Shown: piece after piece, positions 44,196 through 53,537 of the stretch
Layout of the letters: every line of letters begins with the position of its first letter
How positions within the stretch are numbered: the first letter of the stretch is position 1
Source: Pseudomonas kairouanensis
GTDB lineage: Bacteria > Pseudomonadota > Gammaproteobacteria > Pseudomonadales > Pseudomonadaceae
Direction: 5' to 3'
Length of the DNA stretch: 64,000 nucleotides
Assembly (NCBI RefSeq): GCF_004682055.1
Contig: NZ_QUZU01000030.1
Coordinates: 20,637-84,636 of the forward strand
Translations under genes and position numbers: made by a program
The notes under the pieces: generated by a model
The model's input: the letters and a program-made list of their open reading frames with translations, nothing else
Databases searched by the model: none
Told to the model about the DNA's origin: nothing

Positions 44196-44881
44196 GCCAA
44201 CACCTTGAGGGCTTTGTCGTACAGCGCCTTTCGATCTTCGGCGCCGTTCGGTACACGCCCTTGCTGGCCGGTGTTGATGATGCTACCGATGTCCTGGAAT
44301 GCGCCGGCGTCTGCCAGGTCGCTCAGGCCACGGGCGTCCCAGTAGTGCGCCGCCGACATCACCGCCCAATCCGCCTGCTCCAGCAACTCAGGCTGATTCA
44401 GCAGGTCCAGTTGCAAGGCAGTACCGGCCGCGATGTAGTTCGACTTGCCCGTCACCTGAATCAGGCCGCGCCCGCGATACTTCCAGCCGTCACCGGTTAC
44501 CGGTGAGCCGTTGCCCATGCGGGAGGCGTAGACGTTGTTCGCGATCTGCTCGGGCTTGCCGGCCAGGCTCAGCGCTAACGCATTGGGCTTGTTGCGCAAG
44601 CGGCCCTTCACGTCAACTTTCAGGTAGCCGCCCTTCCCGTCTGGCTCCGCGTATCGGCTCGACCAACTGTTCGCCAGCCCATCGGCGCTGTAGTTCAGGT
44701 TTTCCACCAGGCTTTTCAGTTGGCCCGACTCATGCCCGACCTGAGCAAGGAAAGCGGCTTGGCGCTTCGGCGTATCAATCTTGAATCGAAGCATCGCCCG
44801 GATGAGCGAAGGCACAAAAATGCCGGCTCGTGGGCCGGCGTTCGGGAGGATCTGCAGCAACTGCTGCTCGGTGATAGGCAT
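44192..44881 (-). CDS. Phage endolysin, glycoside hydrolase family 19
   Basis: 229-aa chitinase-like lysozyme that cleaves peptidoglycan. The catalytic acid is in the AQVGHESGQLKSLVENLNYSA segment, and GRGLIQVTGKSNY is the conserved substrate-binding loop. No signal peptide. First gene of the lysis cassette. Confidence 0.92.
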   Translation of the reverse strand: MPITEQQLLQILPNAGPRAGIFVPSLIRAMLRFKIDTPKRQAAFLAQVGHESGQLKSLVENLNYSADGLANSWSSRYAEPDGKGGYLKVDVKGRLRNKPNALALSLAGKPEQIANNVYASRMGNGSPVTGDGWKYRGRGLIQVTGKSNYIAAGTALQLDLLNQPELLEQADWAVMSAAHYWDARGLSDLADAGAFQDIGSIINTGQQGRVPNGAEDRKALYDKALKVLA

Positions 44882-44940
44882 ACTTTTCTCCAGGCAATAA
44901 AAAAACCGCTCATGGCGGCTAGTTGAATTAAAACGTTCAG

Positions 44941-45597
44941 TCAGGAAATTGGCTTTGCAAATACCACAGGCGTATACAGCGAAGTTTGGATATCAACACC
45001 TACGACCTGCATCACCAATTTGTTATTCGCATAATCCCAAACGGCGTACATATTTCCTTGTCGCGACGTGCTACCTGCAATATCCATCGCAATATTATTA
45101 AGCAGCATGAAATCACCAGTATCCAGCGGAGAGTATGCCGTCCAACTAAGCCTGGATGTGCCTTGCCCGGTAGAAGACGATCCTAGGTAACCCCACCCTG
45201 TAATAGTTCTTGTAAACTGTGCTGCTGGAGTTCCGCTATCAAACAAGAGTTTGGAATTTGCGTCCCATATGCGGAATCCGAAGCTTGCCGTGGGATAAGA
45301 TTGAAACGCCGCGACAAACCAGGTACCAGAGGTGCCGTTACCGCTGATCCCCCTGAACGAAAATCCTGTCCAGTTACCAGAAGACCCAGTGATAACGCAG
45401 AAGCATAGGGTGTTTGATTGTCCCAGCCTCACGAACACGAGCGGAGGCTCGGCTGTGGTTATGACCCTTGAAAAGGGGACAAAAACTCCAGATCCATTTC
45501 CGCTCCAGGTGCCCTTATCCAAAGCCACAAGTCTGGAAAACTCAGAGTCAAGGATCACGACATCATTGTTATTCGTAAACTCAACCCCATAGTCCAT
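44941..45597 (-). CDS. Phage tail-associated protein, 218 aa
   Basis: Beta-rich protein with Gly/Ser/Thr-rich sequence (GSSGNWTGFSFRGISG, GWGYLGSSSTGQGTS), beginning MDYGVEFTNNNDVVILDSE. The N-terminal module resembles the next gene upstream (MNYGVRVWGPTGALELDE). It lies downstream of J and before the lysis cassette, where tail fibres or receptor-binding accessory proteins are found. No specific family recognised. Confidence 0.7.
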   Translation of the reverse strand: MDYGVEFTNNNDVVILDSEFSRLVALDKGTWSGNGSGVFVPFSRVITTAEPPLVFVRLGQSNTLCFCVITGSSGNWTGFSFRGISGNGTSGTWFVAAFQSYPTASFGFRIWDANSKLLFDSGTPAAQFTRTITGWGYLGSSSTGQGTSRLSWTAYSPLDTGDFMLLNNIAMDIAGSTSRQGNMYAVWDYANNKLVMQVVGVDIQTSLYTPVVFAKPIS

Positions 45598-45935
45598 TAT
45601 CTGTACCTCATTACCAAAAGCCTCTGAACAGCAATTCCGAGCGGACCTGAGTTAGTACTTGGCTGACCAAAATACAGAGTCACCCCACCATTCCCAACAA
45701 TCGGTGTGTATTGAATGCCCCGATAATCTTGTGCGTCAGTGGGATATGCGCCAACAGGAATGCACACGGCCGAATGCGTTGCCGGTGTAACTCCTGCGAT
45801 AGGTATGAATATCGAACGACTCGGAATCGCTGCTGTTTTTTGAGCGAGTGCTGAGTAAACAACCCTTACCGTGAATGAGTTCTCATCTAACTCAAGAGCA
45901 CCAGTTGGCCCCCATACTCTTACGCCGTAGTTCAT
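45597..45935 (-). CDS. Phage tail-associated protein, 112 aa
   Basis: Small beta-rich protein; the start at 45935 overlaps the J stop by ATGA, and its own stop overlaps the next start. Shares the M-(N/D)-YGV N terminus with the following gene, so the two are related modules. Likely a minor tail or fibre component; function unknown. Confidence 0.68.
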   Translation of the reverse strand: MNYGVRVWGPTGALELDENSFTVRVVYSALAQKTAAIPSRSIFIPIAGVTPATHSAVCIPVGAYPTDAQDYRGIQYTPIVGNGGVTLYFGQPSTNSGPLGIAVQRLLVMRYR

Positions 45936-48900
45936 GCAGAAAGATCCCCCCACTGATAGCGCTTGGTGTCAGCCTCATCAAAGACCTTGCCGCCACGGTT
46001 ATTGATGGTCTGGCGCCCCCCTACGCCTACGGTGCTGTTCAACTCGAACTCGCCGGTGACGAAGTTGATCATCAGCCCGGTCTTCCCTGGCACGTAGTTC
46101 TTCGACTGGATGCTTTCGGTCAGCTTTGCCACACCAATCGACAAATCGCGGATGAAGGCCGTGTCGATGTACGCCGCGTTGTCTTGCACCACGAATGGGT
46201 AAAAGACGTCCGTAGTGTTTGGGTCAATGATCGCGAAACGGCTTGCAGCGATCAGCACCTGGCTGGTGATGATCCCTTCGTTGTTCTCCACGCCTACCCC
46301 GATGCCTGCCAAATAAGGCTTCCCGTCGACGGTGAGTTGGGTCTTGATGCTGTACATCGCCGCCAATTCCGTCTTGAGCGCCTCGATCTCAATTTGGGCG
46401 CCGCCCCCAGAGTCGATCTTTTCCAGCAGGTGTTGGCTGAGCTGCGTCTCTGAAATCTGGTCGGTGAGGTAATCCAGGATGGGACCTGCATCCGAAGACG
46501 ACTGGCCGTCAACCGGGCCGAAAAACGCCCCCATGTTCCCGATGCGATCCACCAGGCGCGCCCAGAAGAAGAACCGCTTGCCAGCGGCCAGGCCCATGAT
46601 CGTCAGGTCAGTCTGTGGGTTTGCGTAATCGCCGAATTTGACCGCTGTGGCGATATCGGTGCTCTCGCTGTACCAGATCTCGGTCCGCTGCAGGTCCGCA
46701 GTGCTGAGGTCTTGGGGAATAGACCACTGCAATTTGATACCGAACACAATCGACTGTGCAGTAAAGGACGATACGACCGGCGGCGGCGTGGTTTTGCCGT
46801 TCAGCACGGTTTCAGCCGAAGTGGCGAACACCGAACCGATGTCGAGCGAGTTGATCGCCCGCACCTTGGCCACGTAGCGCCCGGCGTAGATTCCGCTCAC
46901 ATCGACCGATGTGGTGCCGGTGCGACCCTGGTAGATCCAGTCGCCATCGTTCTTGCGCCAATACACCTCGTAGGCGATTGCCGAATCCGGCTTCTCCCAC
47001 TGAATCGTCATGACACTGATGGCGCTGCCCTGATCGACGAAGTGGTCATTGCTGACTGTCACGTTGATCGGCAGCGGCTGCGCGCTCGGCGGGATCACCG
47101 TCACCGGCGGCTGCTCGATGCGGCTCCCGTTGTCGATTGCGCTGTACTTGCTGGAGTTGTGGCGAACCGCGCTGGTGGTGAACTTGATCTCCGTATCGGA
47201 GGAATCCTCAAGCACAGACATGACGCGGAACTGCTGCACGGCCAGGGTCGCAGAGTCGATGGCCCACATCGAGTGCGTGGGCGGCAAGTCGGCCAGCGGT
47301 TCTGCTAACACGATCTGTTGCACGTCCGACGGGAAGCCCGTGGTGTCCATGGTGATGTCGCCGTTATCCCAGGTAATACCGGTGCTGTCCCAAGTCAGCG
47401 GGTAGCCCACGGACTTCACCGCGCGGGAGATGGCCTTTCCGTTCGGCATGATCAGCGTGATGGTGTCGCCCGGGTAAGCAGTCACATCGGCATCGAGCAC
47501 CAGGGTGTCAAGCGTTGACGAGCGCAAGCGCCCGCCAATACGGCGACCTGCCCGGTCGTTGTCTGCGATGCGGATAATCTGCCCTGGCCGCGCAAGAGTC
47601 CCGTCCAGGCCCACGGAGAAGCCCACGCTCTCGGTTTCCAGGCGATTTGTGAGCAGCGCCCATTTACCAACCCGCTGGGCCTGAGCCTGGGACGTGCATC
47701 CGGTAGCAGTAATCTCGGTCTGCTGAATGCCGTAGCGGCTGATCCCAGCTTGGTCGTCTACGTACTCGACCTTCTGCCGGTAGAAGTCTGCCGGGTCGTT
47801 CCAGCTCACCAGGGCGACGGTGTACCGTGTCTTTTTCGCTGAGCCGAAGTAGCCAAATTTGCCGTCGATAACGTTGGCATTTGAATAGGTGTAAACCGGA
47901 TCCTCTGGCATGTCGCAAATAGCGGTAACCGAACCAGCAGCCCAGTACGCCATCCCACGGAATGTCGTGGACAGATCCTGCAGCACGCGCAAGGCATCGG
48001 CGCGTACGGAGAGGTAGAGGTTGCAGGTGAAGCGTGGGTGAGTACCGCCCTTGCCGTCCGGCACCATCTGATCACAGTACTGGCTGATCCGGTACAGCTC
48101 CCACTTATCGACCTGGCCAGCATTCAGCAGGTGGCCCAGGCCGTAGCGGTAATGCAGCAGCAGGTCGTAGAAGATCCAGGCCGGGTTATCGGTCCAGGCG
48201 TTTTTGAAACTGCCATCCCAAACGCCTGCGTAGGTCCTGGTTGCAGGATCGTAGTTGCTCGGGACGCGGATTATCCGGCCGTAAAGATCGAACGCCCTAG
48301 TCGGGATAGACTGAAATTGCGAAGCATCGAACCGCAACCCGATGATCGCAGAGCCCGGATAGCGCAGCTTTGCGTCGATGATCTCCGTGACCGCTTCGAT
48401 AGTTGTAGTATCTGCAATTGCGGCGCTGGTTGCGTTTGGCGTCACCCTGACCACACGCATCTGCCACCCGCTGTTGGCAGGAGGCAGGTCGACCCGATGG
48501 GAGCGCTCGTACTTGGTAGAGGTTTTCCCGCTGAAGGCCGAATCAACCATAGGCACGTATGGGCCACCATCCGTAGAAAGCTCGATCCGGTACTGCACGG
48601 TATAACCGTTGGTGTCGCCATTTGTGGTGTTTGTCTGGGCCAGGCGTGGCACCGAAATGCGAACGCGCACAGCGGAAAGCTGCAGATTGCTCACCGCCCT
48701 AACCCACGGCTGATCGTAGCGGAGCTCAACACCGACAGCGATCTCGCTCTCGACTGACGGGAAGCCTGGAATATGCAACTGGTCCTGACTGCCAGTGCGA
48801 ACATCGAGGGTCACCCCGCTGAAATTCCGCGTGCTATCTGCGTTCGCAATCGGAGTTTCGCCAAGAAAAGCAGAGCGCTCACCATCCACCAACCCACCGA

Positions 48901-49009
48901 TATCACCCTCGCTCACAAGATCAAGGATTTGCGCAAAGGCGATGCCCTGCAGGTTGTCCGGCGCCTCAACGGACGGGCGCGGCTTATCCTCGCCACCTTT
49001 GCTGCCGGC
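45932..49009 (-). pseudogene. Phage tail-tip host-specificity protein J, 5'-truncated
   Basis: About 1,025 codons of a lambda-J-like central tail protein. It begins at AGSKGGEDKPRPSVEAPDNL, which is the normal N-terminal region of such proteins, then LQGIAFAQILDLVSEGDIGG and several fibronectin-III-like domains (PPSAQPLPINVTVS, PPPVVSSFTAQS), and an intact C terminus. The reading frame stays open upstream but only as antisense of a methylase. The expected ATG is ATC at 49010-49012, exactly at the deletion junction. It therefore lacks its native start and promoter. Confidence 0.8.
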
Positions 49010-49012
49010 GAT

Positions 49013-49816
49013 ACCGGGCTGGAGATGGGTCTGGGCCGCACGGTGAACGTGGCGAAGAACCACAGCCCGCAGGCGATCAGCATGCACACCATGAACCACC
49101 CCGGCGCACAGCACTTCACCACCGACGTGTTCGAGGGTGATCCGGATACCGAGTGCGGCGGCAAGGCCGTGGGCTGGTTCCACATGTCGCCGGACTGCAC
49201 GCATCACTCCCAGGCAGCCGGCGGCCAGCCGCGCAAGCGCGAAATCCGCAACCTGTCGTGGATAGGCCTCAAGTGGGCAGGCATGAAGCGGCCCCGGGTG
49301 ATCAGCCTGGAGAACGTGAAGCAGATTCTGCAATGGGGCCGGTTGATCGCCAAGCGCGACAAGGCCACCGGCCGGGTGGTGACCCTGGACCAGGTGCCGC
49401 ACCCGACCAAGAAGGGGAAGACCACCAACCGCGTGGCGGACCCAGGCGAGCAAGTGCCGGTGTCGAACCAGTTCTTGGTGCCTGACCCGAAACAGCGCGG
49501 CCGCACCTGGCGACGCTTCGTGGCCCTGCTGGAAGGCATGGGCTATGTGGTGGAGTGGAAGGTGATCAAGGCGTGCGACTTCGGCGCGCCGACCAGCCGG
49601 GAGCGCCTGTTCATGATCGCCCGGTGCGATGGACGCCCGGTGGTGTGGCCTGAGCCAACCCACGCTAAGAACCCGGTCAAGGGTCAGCAGAAGTGGAAGA
49701 CCGCTGCTGACTGCATCGATTTCACCGACTTGGGCAAAAGCATCTTCGGGCGCAAGAAAGACCTGGCCGACGCCACCCTACGCCGGGTTGCCATCTACAA
49801 GGGGCCAAGGCCATGA
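49013..49816 (+). pseudogene. DNA cytosine-5 methyltransferase, 5'-truncated
   Basis: The phage-type C5 methylase sequence begins abruptly at TGLEMGLGRTVNVAKNHSPQ. The N-terminal SAM-binding motif (FAGGGGAS-like) is missing, while the catalytic Cys motif SPDCTHHSQAAGGQPR and the C-terminal target-recognition part (ACDFGAPTSRERLFMIA) remain. Upstream codons in the same frame come from antisense of J. Probably inactive. The 3' end overlaps the next methylase by ATGA. Confidence 0.8.
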
Positions 49817-50808
49817 AACAGCATCGCGTTTTGATCGGCGACTGCATTGAGTCGATGCGGACGCTGCAGGACCAGTCGATAAACACCTGTGTCACGTCAC
49901 CGCCCTACTTCGGGCTGCGTGACTATGGTATGGCCGGACAGATAGGCCTTGAGGAAACACCTGCAGAATTTGTCTCTCGACTGGTCGATGTATTCCGCGA
50001 GGTGAAGAGGGTTCTGCGCGACGATGGCACCCTTTGGCTAAACCTCGGGGATAGCTACTGCTCAACGGCCCCAGGGACGAAGAACGCCCCGCAGTCGAAG
50101 GGAAGCGCAAAAAATCCTGAGCAATGGGCTAACGCCAGGCCAAAAACTCCGCCAGGCCTAAAGCCTAAAGACCTGATAGGAATACCTTGGCTTGTCGCCT
50201 TTGCGCTGCAGGCAGATGGCTGGTTCTTGCGCCAAGACATTATTTGGCAGAAACCAAACCCGATGCCGGAAAGCGTTACCGACCGCTGCACAAAATCTCA
50301 CGAATACATATTTCTATTGAGCAAATCGCAGCGTTATCACTTCGACCATGTCGCGATTAAGGAGGAAGCAATCGGAGGTCAAACTGGCAACGCGACTACT
50401 TTTAAGAGAGAGGGGAGCAAGCGCGAGAAGTCCATTCCAGGTCACGCATACGGGACACATCGGCCTGATCGGAAAGAAGCGCATTACAGCGGTGAGAAGC
50501 GTAACCGCCGCAGCGTCTGGTCCGTCGCGACAAGGCCATTCAAAGGTGCCCACTTCGCCACCTTTCCGACCGACTTAATACGCCCATGCATACTTGCTGG
50601 AGCTCCAGTCGGCGGTGTAGTGCTTGATCCTTTCGGGGGTGCCGGCACTACGGCGGTGGTCGCGATGCAGGAAGGTCGCAAATCGATCTTGTGCGAACTG
50701 AACCCTGAATACGCAGCAATGGCTGAGCGCCGGATAGCAGCATCGTGGCTCGACGGCTCAGCTCAAATGGATGTATTCCAAGATACCGCGCAACACCCAG
50801 CAGCCTAA
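49813..50808 (+). CDS. DNA methyltransferase, N6-adenine/N4-cytosine type
   Basis: 331-aa beta-class amino-methyltransferase. The catalytic motif IV TSPPY (28-32) precedes the SAM-binding motif I DPFGGAGTT (272-280). No restriction endonuclease gene accompanies it, so it is likely an orphan phage methylase that protects phage DNA. All motifs look intact. Confidence 0.9.
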   Translation: MKQHRVLIGDCIESMRTLQDQSINTCVTSPPYFGLRDYGMAGQIGLEETPAEFVSRLVDVFREVKRVLRDDGTLWLNLGDSYCSTAPGTKNAPQSKGSAKNPEQWANARPKTPPGLKPKDLIGIPWLVAFALQADGWFLRQDIIWQKPNPMPESVTDRCTKSHEYIFLLSKSQRYHFDHVAIKEEAIGGQTGNATTFKREGSKREKSIPGHAYGTHRPDRKEAHYSGEKRNRRSVWSVATRPFKGAHFATFPTDLIRPCILAGAPVGGVVLDPFGGAGTTAVVAMQEGRKSILCELNPEYAAMAERRIAASWLDGSAQMDVFQDTAQHPAA

Positions 50809-50845
50809 CCCCAATCCCCCTACATGCCTGCCGGTGAGCGGCGAC

Positions 50846-51022
50846 TTACTTATCCCGCTTCTGCCAGCCAATCACCATGAACACCAAACCAGGTATCAAA
50901 AACCCCGGCGCTACATAGGCCAATGTCCCGCTCACCAGCAGTCCAGTAAGCCCGAAAACAAATCCGCAAATCGTAAGCGGCAGTCCCACTACGAATATCG
51001 GCTGCTTGAACGCCTTATCCAT
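50846..51022 (-). CDS. Small membrane protein, 58 aa
   Basis: MDKAFKQPIFVVGLPLTICG ... with two hydrophobic helices and a basic tail (WQKRDK). The start at 51022 has GGAA upstream; the longer frame adds a charged non-phage-like leader. Typical of tiny phage or host membrane proteins; function unknown. Confidence 0.6.
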   Translation of the reverse strand: MDKAFKQPIFVVGLPLTICGFVFGLTGLLVSGTLAYVAPGFLIPGLVFMVIGWQKRDK

Positions 51023-51120
51023 CGTTCGATTCCATTCAAGAATTTTTCCTATTAAACCACATGTGCCTGCCGGTGAGCGGCGGGCCACCTTCTGCCGCCC
51101 GGAGCGGCAAGGACACCACC

Positions 51121-51357
51121 ATGGAAATGCAGAGCGAAACCCTTGCCGAGGAAGAGATCGCGGCAATCACCGGCTACATGATCCCGTCCGGCCAGATCGC
51201 ATGGCTCAACCGAAACGGCTGGAGATACGTGCTGACCCGAGCCAGGCGCCCAGTAGTGGGCCGCGTATATGCCCGCATGAAACTGGCAGGCGTGAAACCA
51301 TCAGCAGAAAACGTCGCGGCCGAGGCCTGGTCGCTGGATTTGTCACGGGTAGGATGA
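51121..51357 (+). CDS. DUF4224-family phage protein
   Basis: 78-aa protein (TLAEEEIAAITGYMIPSGQIAWLNRNG ...) of the small family usually found directly before tyrosine integrases. It could be a recombination directionality factor or DNA-binding accessory; not proven. Starts behind AAGGA and ends 4 bp before the integrase. Confidence 0.8.
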   Translation: MEMQSETLAEEEIAAITGYMIPSGQIAWLNRNGWRYVLTRARRPVVGRVYARMKLAGVKPSAENVAAEAWSLDLSRVG

Positions 51358-51361
51358 AGAA

Positions 51362-52426
51362 ATGCGAGCGAAAAAGGCGGCAAACAGGGATCTGCCGCCG
51401 CGAATGATTCGGCGTGTGCGCACGCTGAAAGGCGGTAAAGAGTGGGTTGGGTACTACTACGACGGGAGGAATGAAGACGGGAAGCGGGTGGAAATCCCGC
51501 TCGGGGGTGACTTGGATATCGCCAAGGCTGAATGGGCAAAGCTCGACTGCAAGCCAGTACCCAAGAAGAACGCGCCGCTGGGCCAGGTGTTTGATTGGTA
51601 TGAACGGGAGATCATCCCGGGCAAGGCGCCCAAGACGCAAAGCGACAATCTGCTGAGCCTGAAACAGCTGCGCAAGGCTTTCACCGATGCGCCCATCGAG
51701 GCGGTGACGCCACAGATCATCGCGCAGTACCGGGACAGCCGGACTGCCAAGGTGCGGGCAAACCGGGAAATATCCCTGTTGTCGCACATCTATAACATTG
51801 CACGCGAGTGGGGAGTCACCGAAAACAACCCCGCCGCCGGCGTGCGCAAGAATAAAGAGGCGCCGAGGGACTTCTACGCAAGCGAGGAAATATGGAGCGC
51901 CGTTTACGCGGTGGCCATCTCGGAGTTGCGCGACGCGATGGACCTAGCCTACCTGACCGCGCAGCGCCCCGCCGACACGCTGTCGATGCGTGAGGCAGAC
52001 GCGGTTAACGAGTTCCTGCAGGTATCCCAGGGCAAGACGAACAAAAAGCTGCGTATTCGCCTGACGGCATCAGGGGTGCTGAATGACCTAGGCGCGCTGG
52101 TAGAGCGGCTGATCGAACAGCGGCGTGCCCGTGGGGTGCGAAATCCGTACCTGATCATCACCGAGGACGGCAGGCAGGTGACCAAGCCAATGCTTCGGCT
52201 GCGCTTTGACGACGCGCGCGACAAGGCAATTGCGAAAGCCAAGGAGAATGGAGACGGCGTGCTTGCGGCCAGCATCCGCAACTTCCAGTTCCGCGACATC
52301 CGCCCTAAAGCGGCCAGCGAAATCTTGGACCTGGGCGATGCCAGCCGCCTTCTGGGGCACACGGATAAGCGCATCACAGAGACTGTTTACAGACGTGTCG
52401 GCGAGATCGTAAAGCCAACTCGCTGA
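51362..52426 (+). CDS. Tyrosine site-specific integrase
   Basis: 354-aa phage integrase. N-terminal arm-binding domain (about 1-70), SAM-like core-binding domain (about 73-160) and catalytic domain with Arg202, Lys225, Arg314 (motif RDIR, where the usual His is Arg311), His333 and nucleophile Tyr343. The RDIR variant is common in this phage subfamily. It sits 81 bp from the attR repeat in tRNA-Ser, its target. Confidence 0.93.
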   Translation: MRAKKAANRDLPPRMIRRVRTLKGGKEWVGYYYDGRNEDGKRVEIPLGGDLDIAKAEWAKLDCKPVPKKNAPLGQVFDWYEREIIPGKAPKTQSDNLLSLKQLRKAFTDAPIEAVTPQIIAQYRDSRTAKVRANREISLLSHIYNIAREWGVTENNPAAGVRKNKEAPRDFYASEEIWSAVYAVAISELRDAMDLAYLTAQRPADTLSMREADAVNEFLQVSQGKTNKKLRIRLTASGVLNDLGALVERLIEQRRARGVRNPYLIITEDGRQVTKPMLRLRFDDARDKAIAKAKENGDGVLAASIRNFQFRDIRPKAASEILDLGDASRLLGHTDKRITETVYRRVGEIVKPTR

Positions 52427-52507
52427 TCACGAATCCAAAGGAGTTGCGGAAAGCGCTCGAAATGATGCGGAAACGACACGAGGCCGAGACCAGCCAATTC
52501 TTGGATA

Positions 52508-52617
52508 CCAGAAACACAAAAGCCCCGCAATCGCGGGGCTTTCGTTTGAATCTTGGCGGGAAACCAGGGATTCGAACCCTGGGAACGCTATTAACGTTCG
52601 CCGGTTTTCAAGACCGG
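52508..52617. repeat. attR: direct repeat overlapping tRNA-Ser and its terminator
   Basis: Right copy of the 110-bp repeat. It completes the functional tRNA-Ser gene, so the 3' part of the tRNA is supplied by the element. The crossover presumably lies near the anticodon loop. Confidence 0.92.
52518..52542 (-). terminator. Terminator of tRNA-Ser
   Basis: AAAAGCCCCGC-AATC-GCGGGGCTTT; read on the minus strand, the stem is followed by TTTT 12 bp beyond the tRNA CCA end. An identical copy is at 42056-42080. Confidence 0.88.
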
Positions 52618-52644
52618 TGCATTCAACCACTCTGCCAATTTCCC
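52554..52644 (-). tRNA. tRNA-Ser (UGA anticodon)
   Basis: 91 nt beginning GGGAAATTGGCAGAG. The anticodon loop is CTTGAAA with anticodon TGA, there is a long class II variable arm (GAACGTTAATAGCGTTC), the T-loop contains GGTTCGAATCC, and the encoded end is GCCA. The acceptor arms GGGAAAT and GTTTCCC pair. It is the prophage's attachment site and is still intact. Confidence 0.97.
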
Positions 52645-52796
52645 TTGTGCATCACAGGATTAGAATAGCTCATCCTGTCTCAGCGGGCGCCATAATACCC
52701 GAATGAAACACACTGTCAAACTCTCGCCATCGCTTGTTACAGAGCGTCTGTTATGATCTTTGCGACTGAACGTTTCAAAACCGAAGGAGTGTCGCC

Positions 52797-53468
52797 ATGC
52801 GCGAACAGAATTACGCAGTGAATGGTAACGCGCAGGCTGAGCAACTTGAAGTCAGCCGCGTGTTGCGCAACACCTATGGCCTGCTCGCCCTTACCCTCGC
52901 CTTCAGCGGCGTGATGGCGTTCGTGGCTCAACAGATGCGCGTCGGCTACCCGAACATTTTCGTCGTGCTGATCGGCTTCTACGGCCTGTTCTTCCTGACC
53001 AACAAGCTGCGTGACTCGGCCTGGGGCCTGGTGTCGGCATTTGCCCTGACCGGTTTCATGGGCTTTATCCTCGGCCCGATCCTTAACCGCTACCTCGGCA
53101 TGGCTGGCGGCGCGGAAGTGGTCAGCTCGGCGTTTGCCATGACGGCACTGGTGTTTGGTGGCCTGTCGGCCTATGTGCTGATCACTCGCAAGGACATGAG
53201 TTTCCTGGGTGGCTTCATCACTGCGGGCTTCTTCGTACTGCTGGCAGCCGTAGTCGCCAGCATGTTCTTCCAGATCAGCGGCCTGCAACTGGCGATCAGC
53301 GCAGGCTTCGTGCTGTTCTCCTCCGTGTGCATCCTGTTCCAGACCAGCGCGATCATCCACGGTGGTGAGCGCAACTACATCATGGCGACCATCAGCCTGT
53401 ATGTGTCGATCTACAACCTGTTTATCAGCCTGTTGCAGATCTTCGGCATCATGAGCCGCGACGATTGA
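52797..53468 (+). CDS. Bax inhibitor-1/YccA family membrane protein
   Basis: 223-aa protein with seven hydrophobic helices and the UPF0005/BI-1 signatures (LRNTYGLLALTLAFSG, ISAGFVLFSSVCILFQTSAI). Homologues modulate FtsH protease or form pH-sensitive ion leaks. Starts after GAAGGAG and ends at a strong terminator. Confidence 0.93.
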   Translation: MREQNYAVNGNAQAEQLEVSRVLRNTYGLLALTLAFSGVMAFVAQQMRVGYPNIFVVLIGFYGLFFLTNKLRDSAWGLVSAFALTGFMGFILGPILNRYLGMAGGAEVVSSAFAMTALVFGGLSAYVLITRKDMSFLGGFITAGFFVLLAAVVASMFFQISGLQLAISAGFVLFSSVCILFQTSAIIHGGERNYIMATISLYVSIYNLFISLLQIFGIMSRDD

Positions 53469-53483
53469 TTTTGCTGGCGCAAT

Positions 53484-53520
53484 AAAAAATGCCCCGTATC
53501 GAAAGATACGGGGCATTTTT
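53484..53520. terminator. Bidirectional rho-independent terminator
   Basis: AAAAAATGCCCCGTATC-GAAA-GATACGGGGCATTTTT: perfect 12-bp stem with a GAAA loop between the convergent yccA-like and murB genes. Confidence 0.95.
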
Positions 53521-53537
53521 GTTTTTAGAGGCTGGAC

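Larger units (their letters stand above)
42046..52617. mobile_element. Cryptic prophage remnant integrated in tRNA-Ser(UGA)
   Basis: Bounded by a 110-bp direct repeat; unit length 10,462 bp. It carries a tyrosine integrase at the tRNA end, a DUF4224 gene, DNA methyltransferases, tail-tip J and tail genes, a lysis cassette and an acyltransferase. No capsid, terminase, portal or replication genes remain, so it is defective. A head-to-head fusion of two 5'-truncated genes at about 49,010 marks an internal deletion. Confidence 0.9.

Noticed and set aside
49010..49663. Upstream extension of the J frame to 1,243 aa
   Set aside because: The extra 218 codons are antisense to the cytosine methylase and have no J-like sequence.
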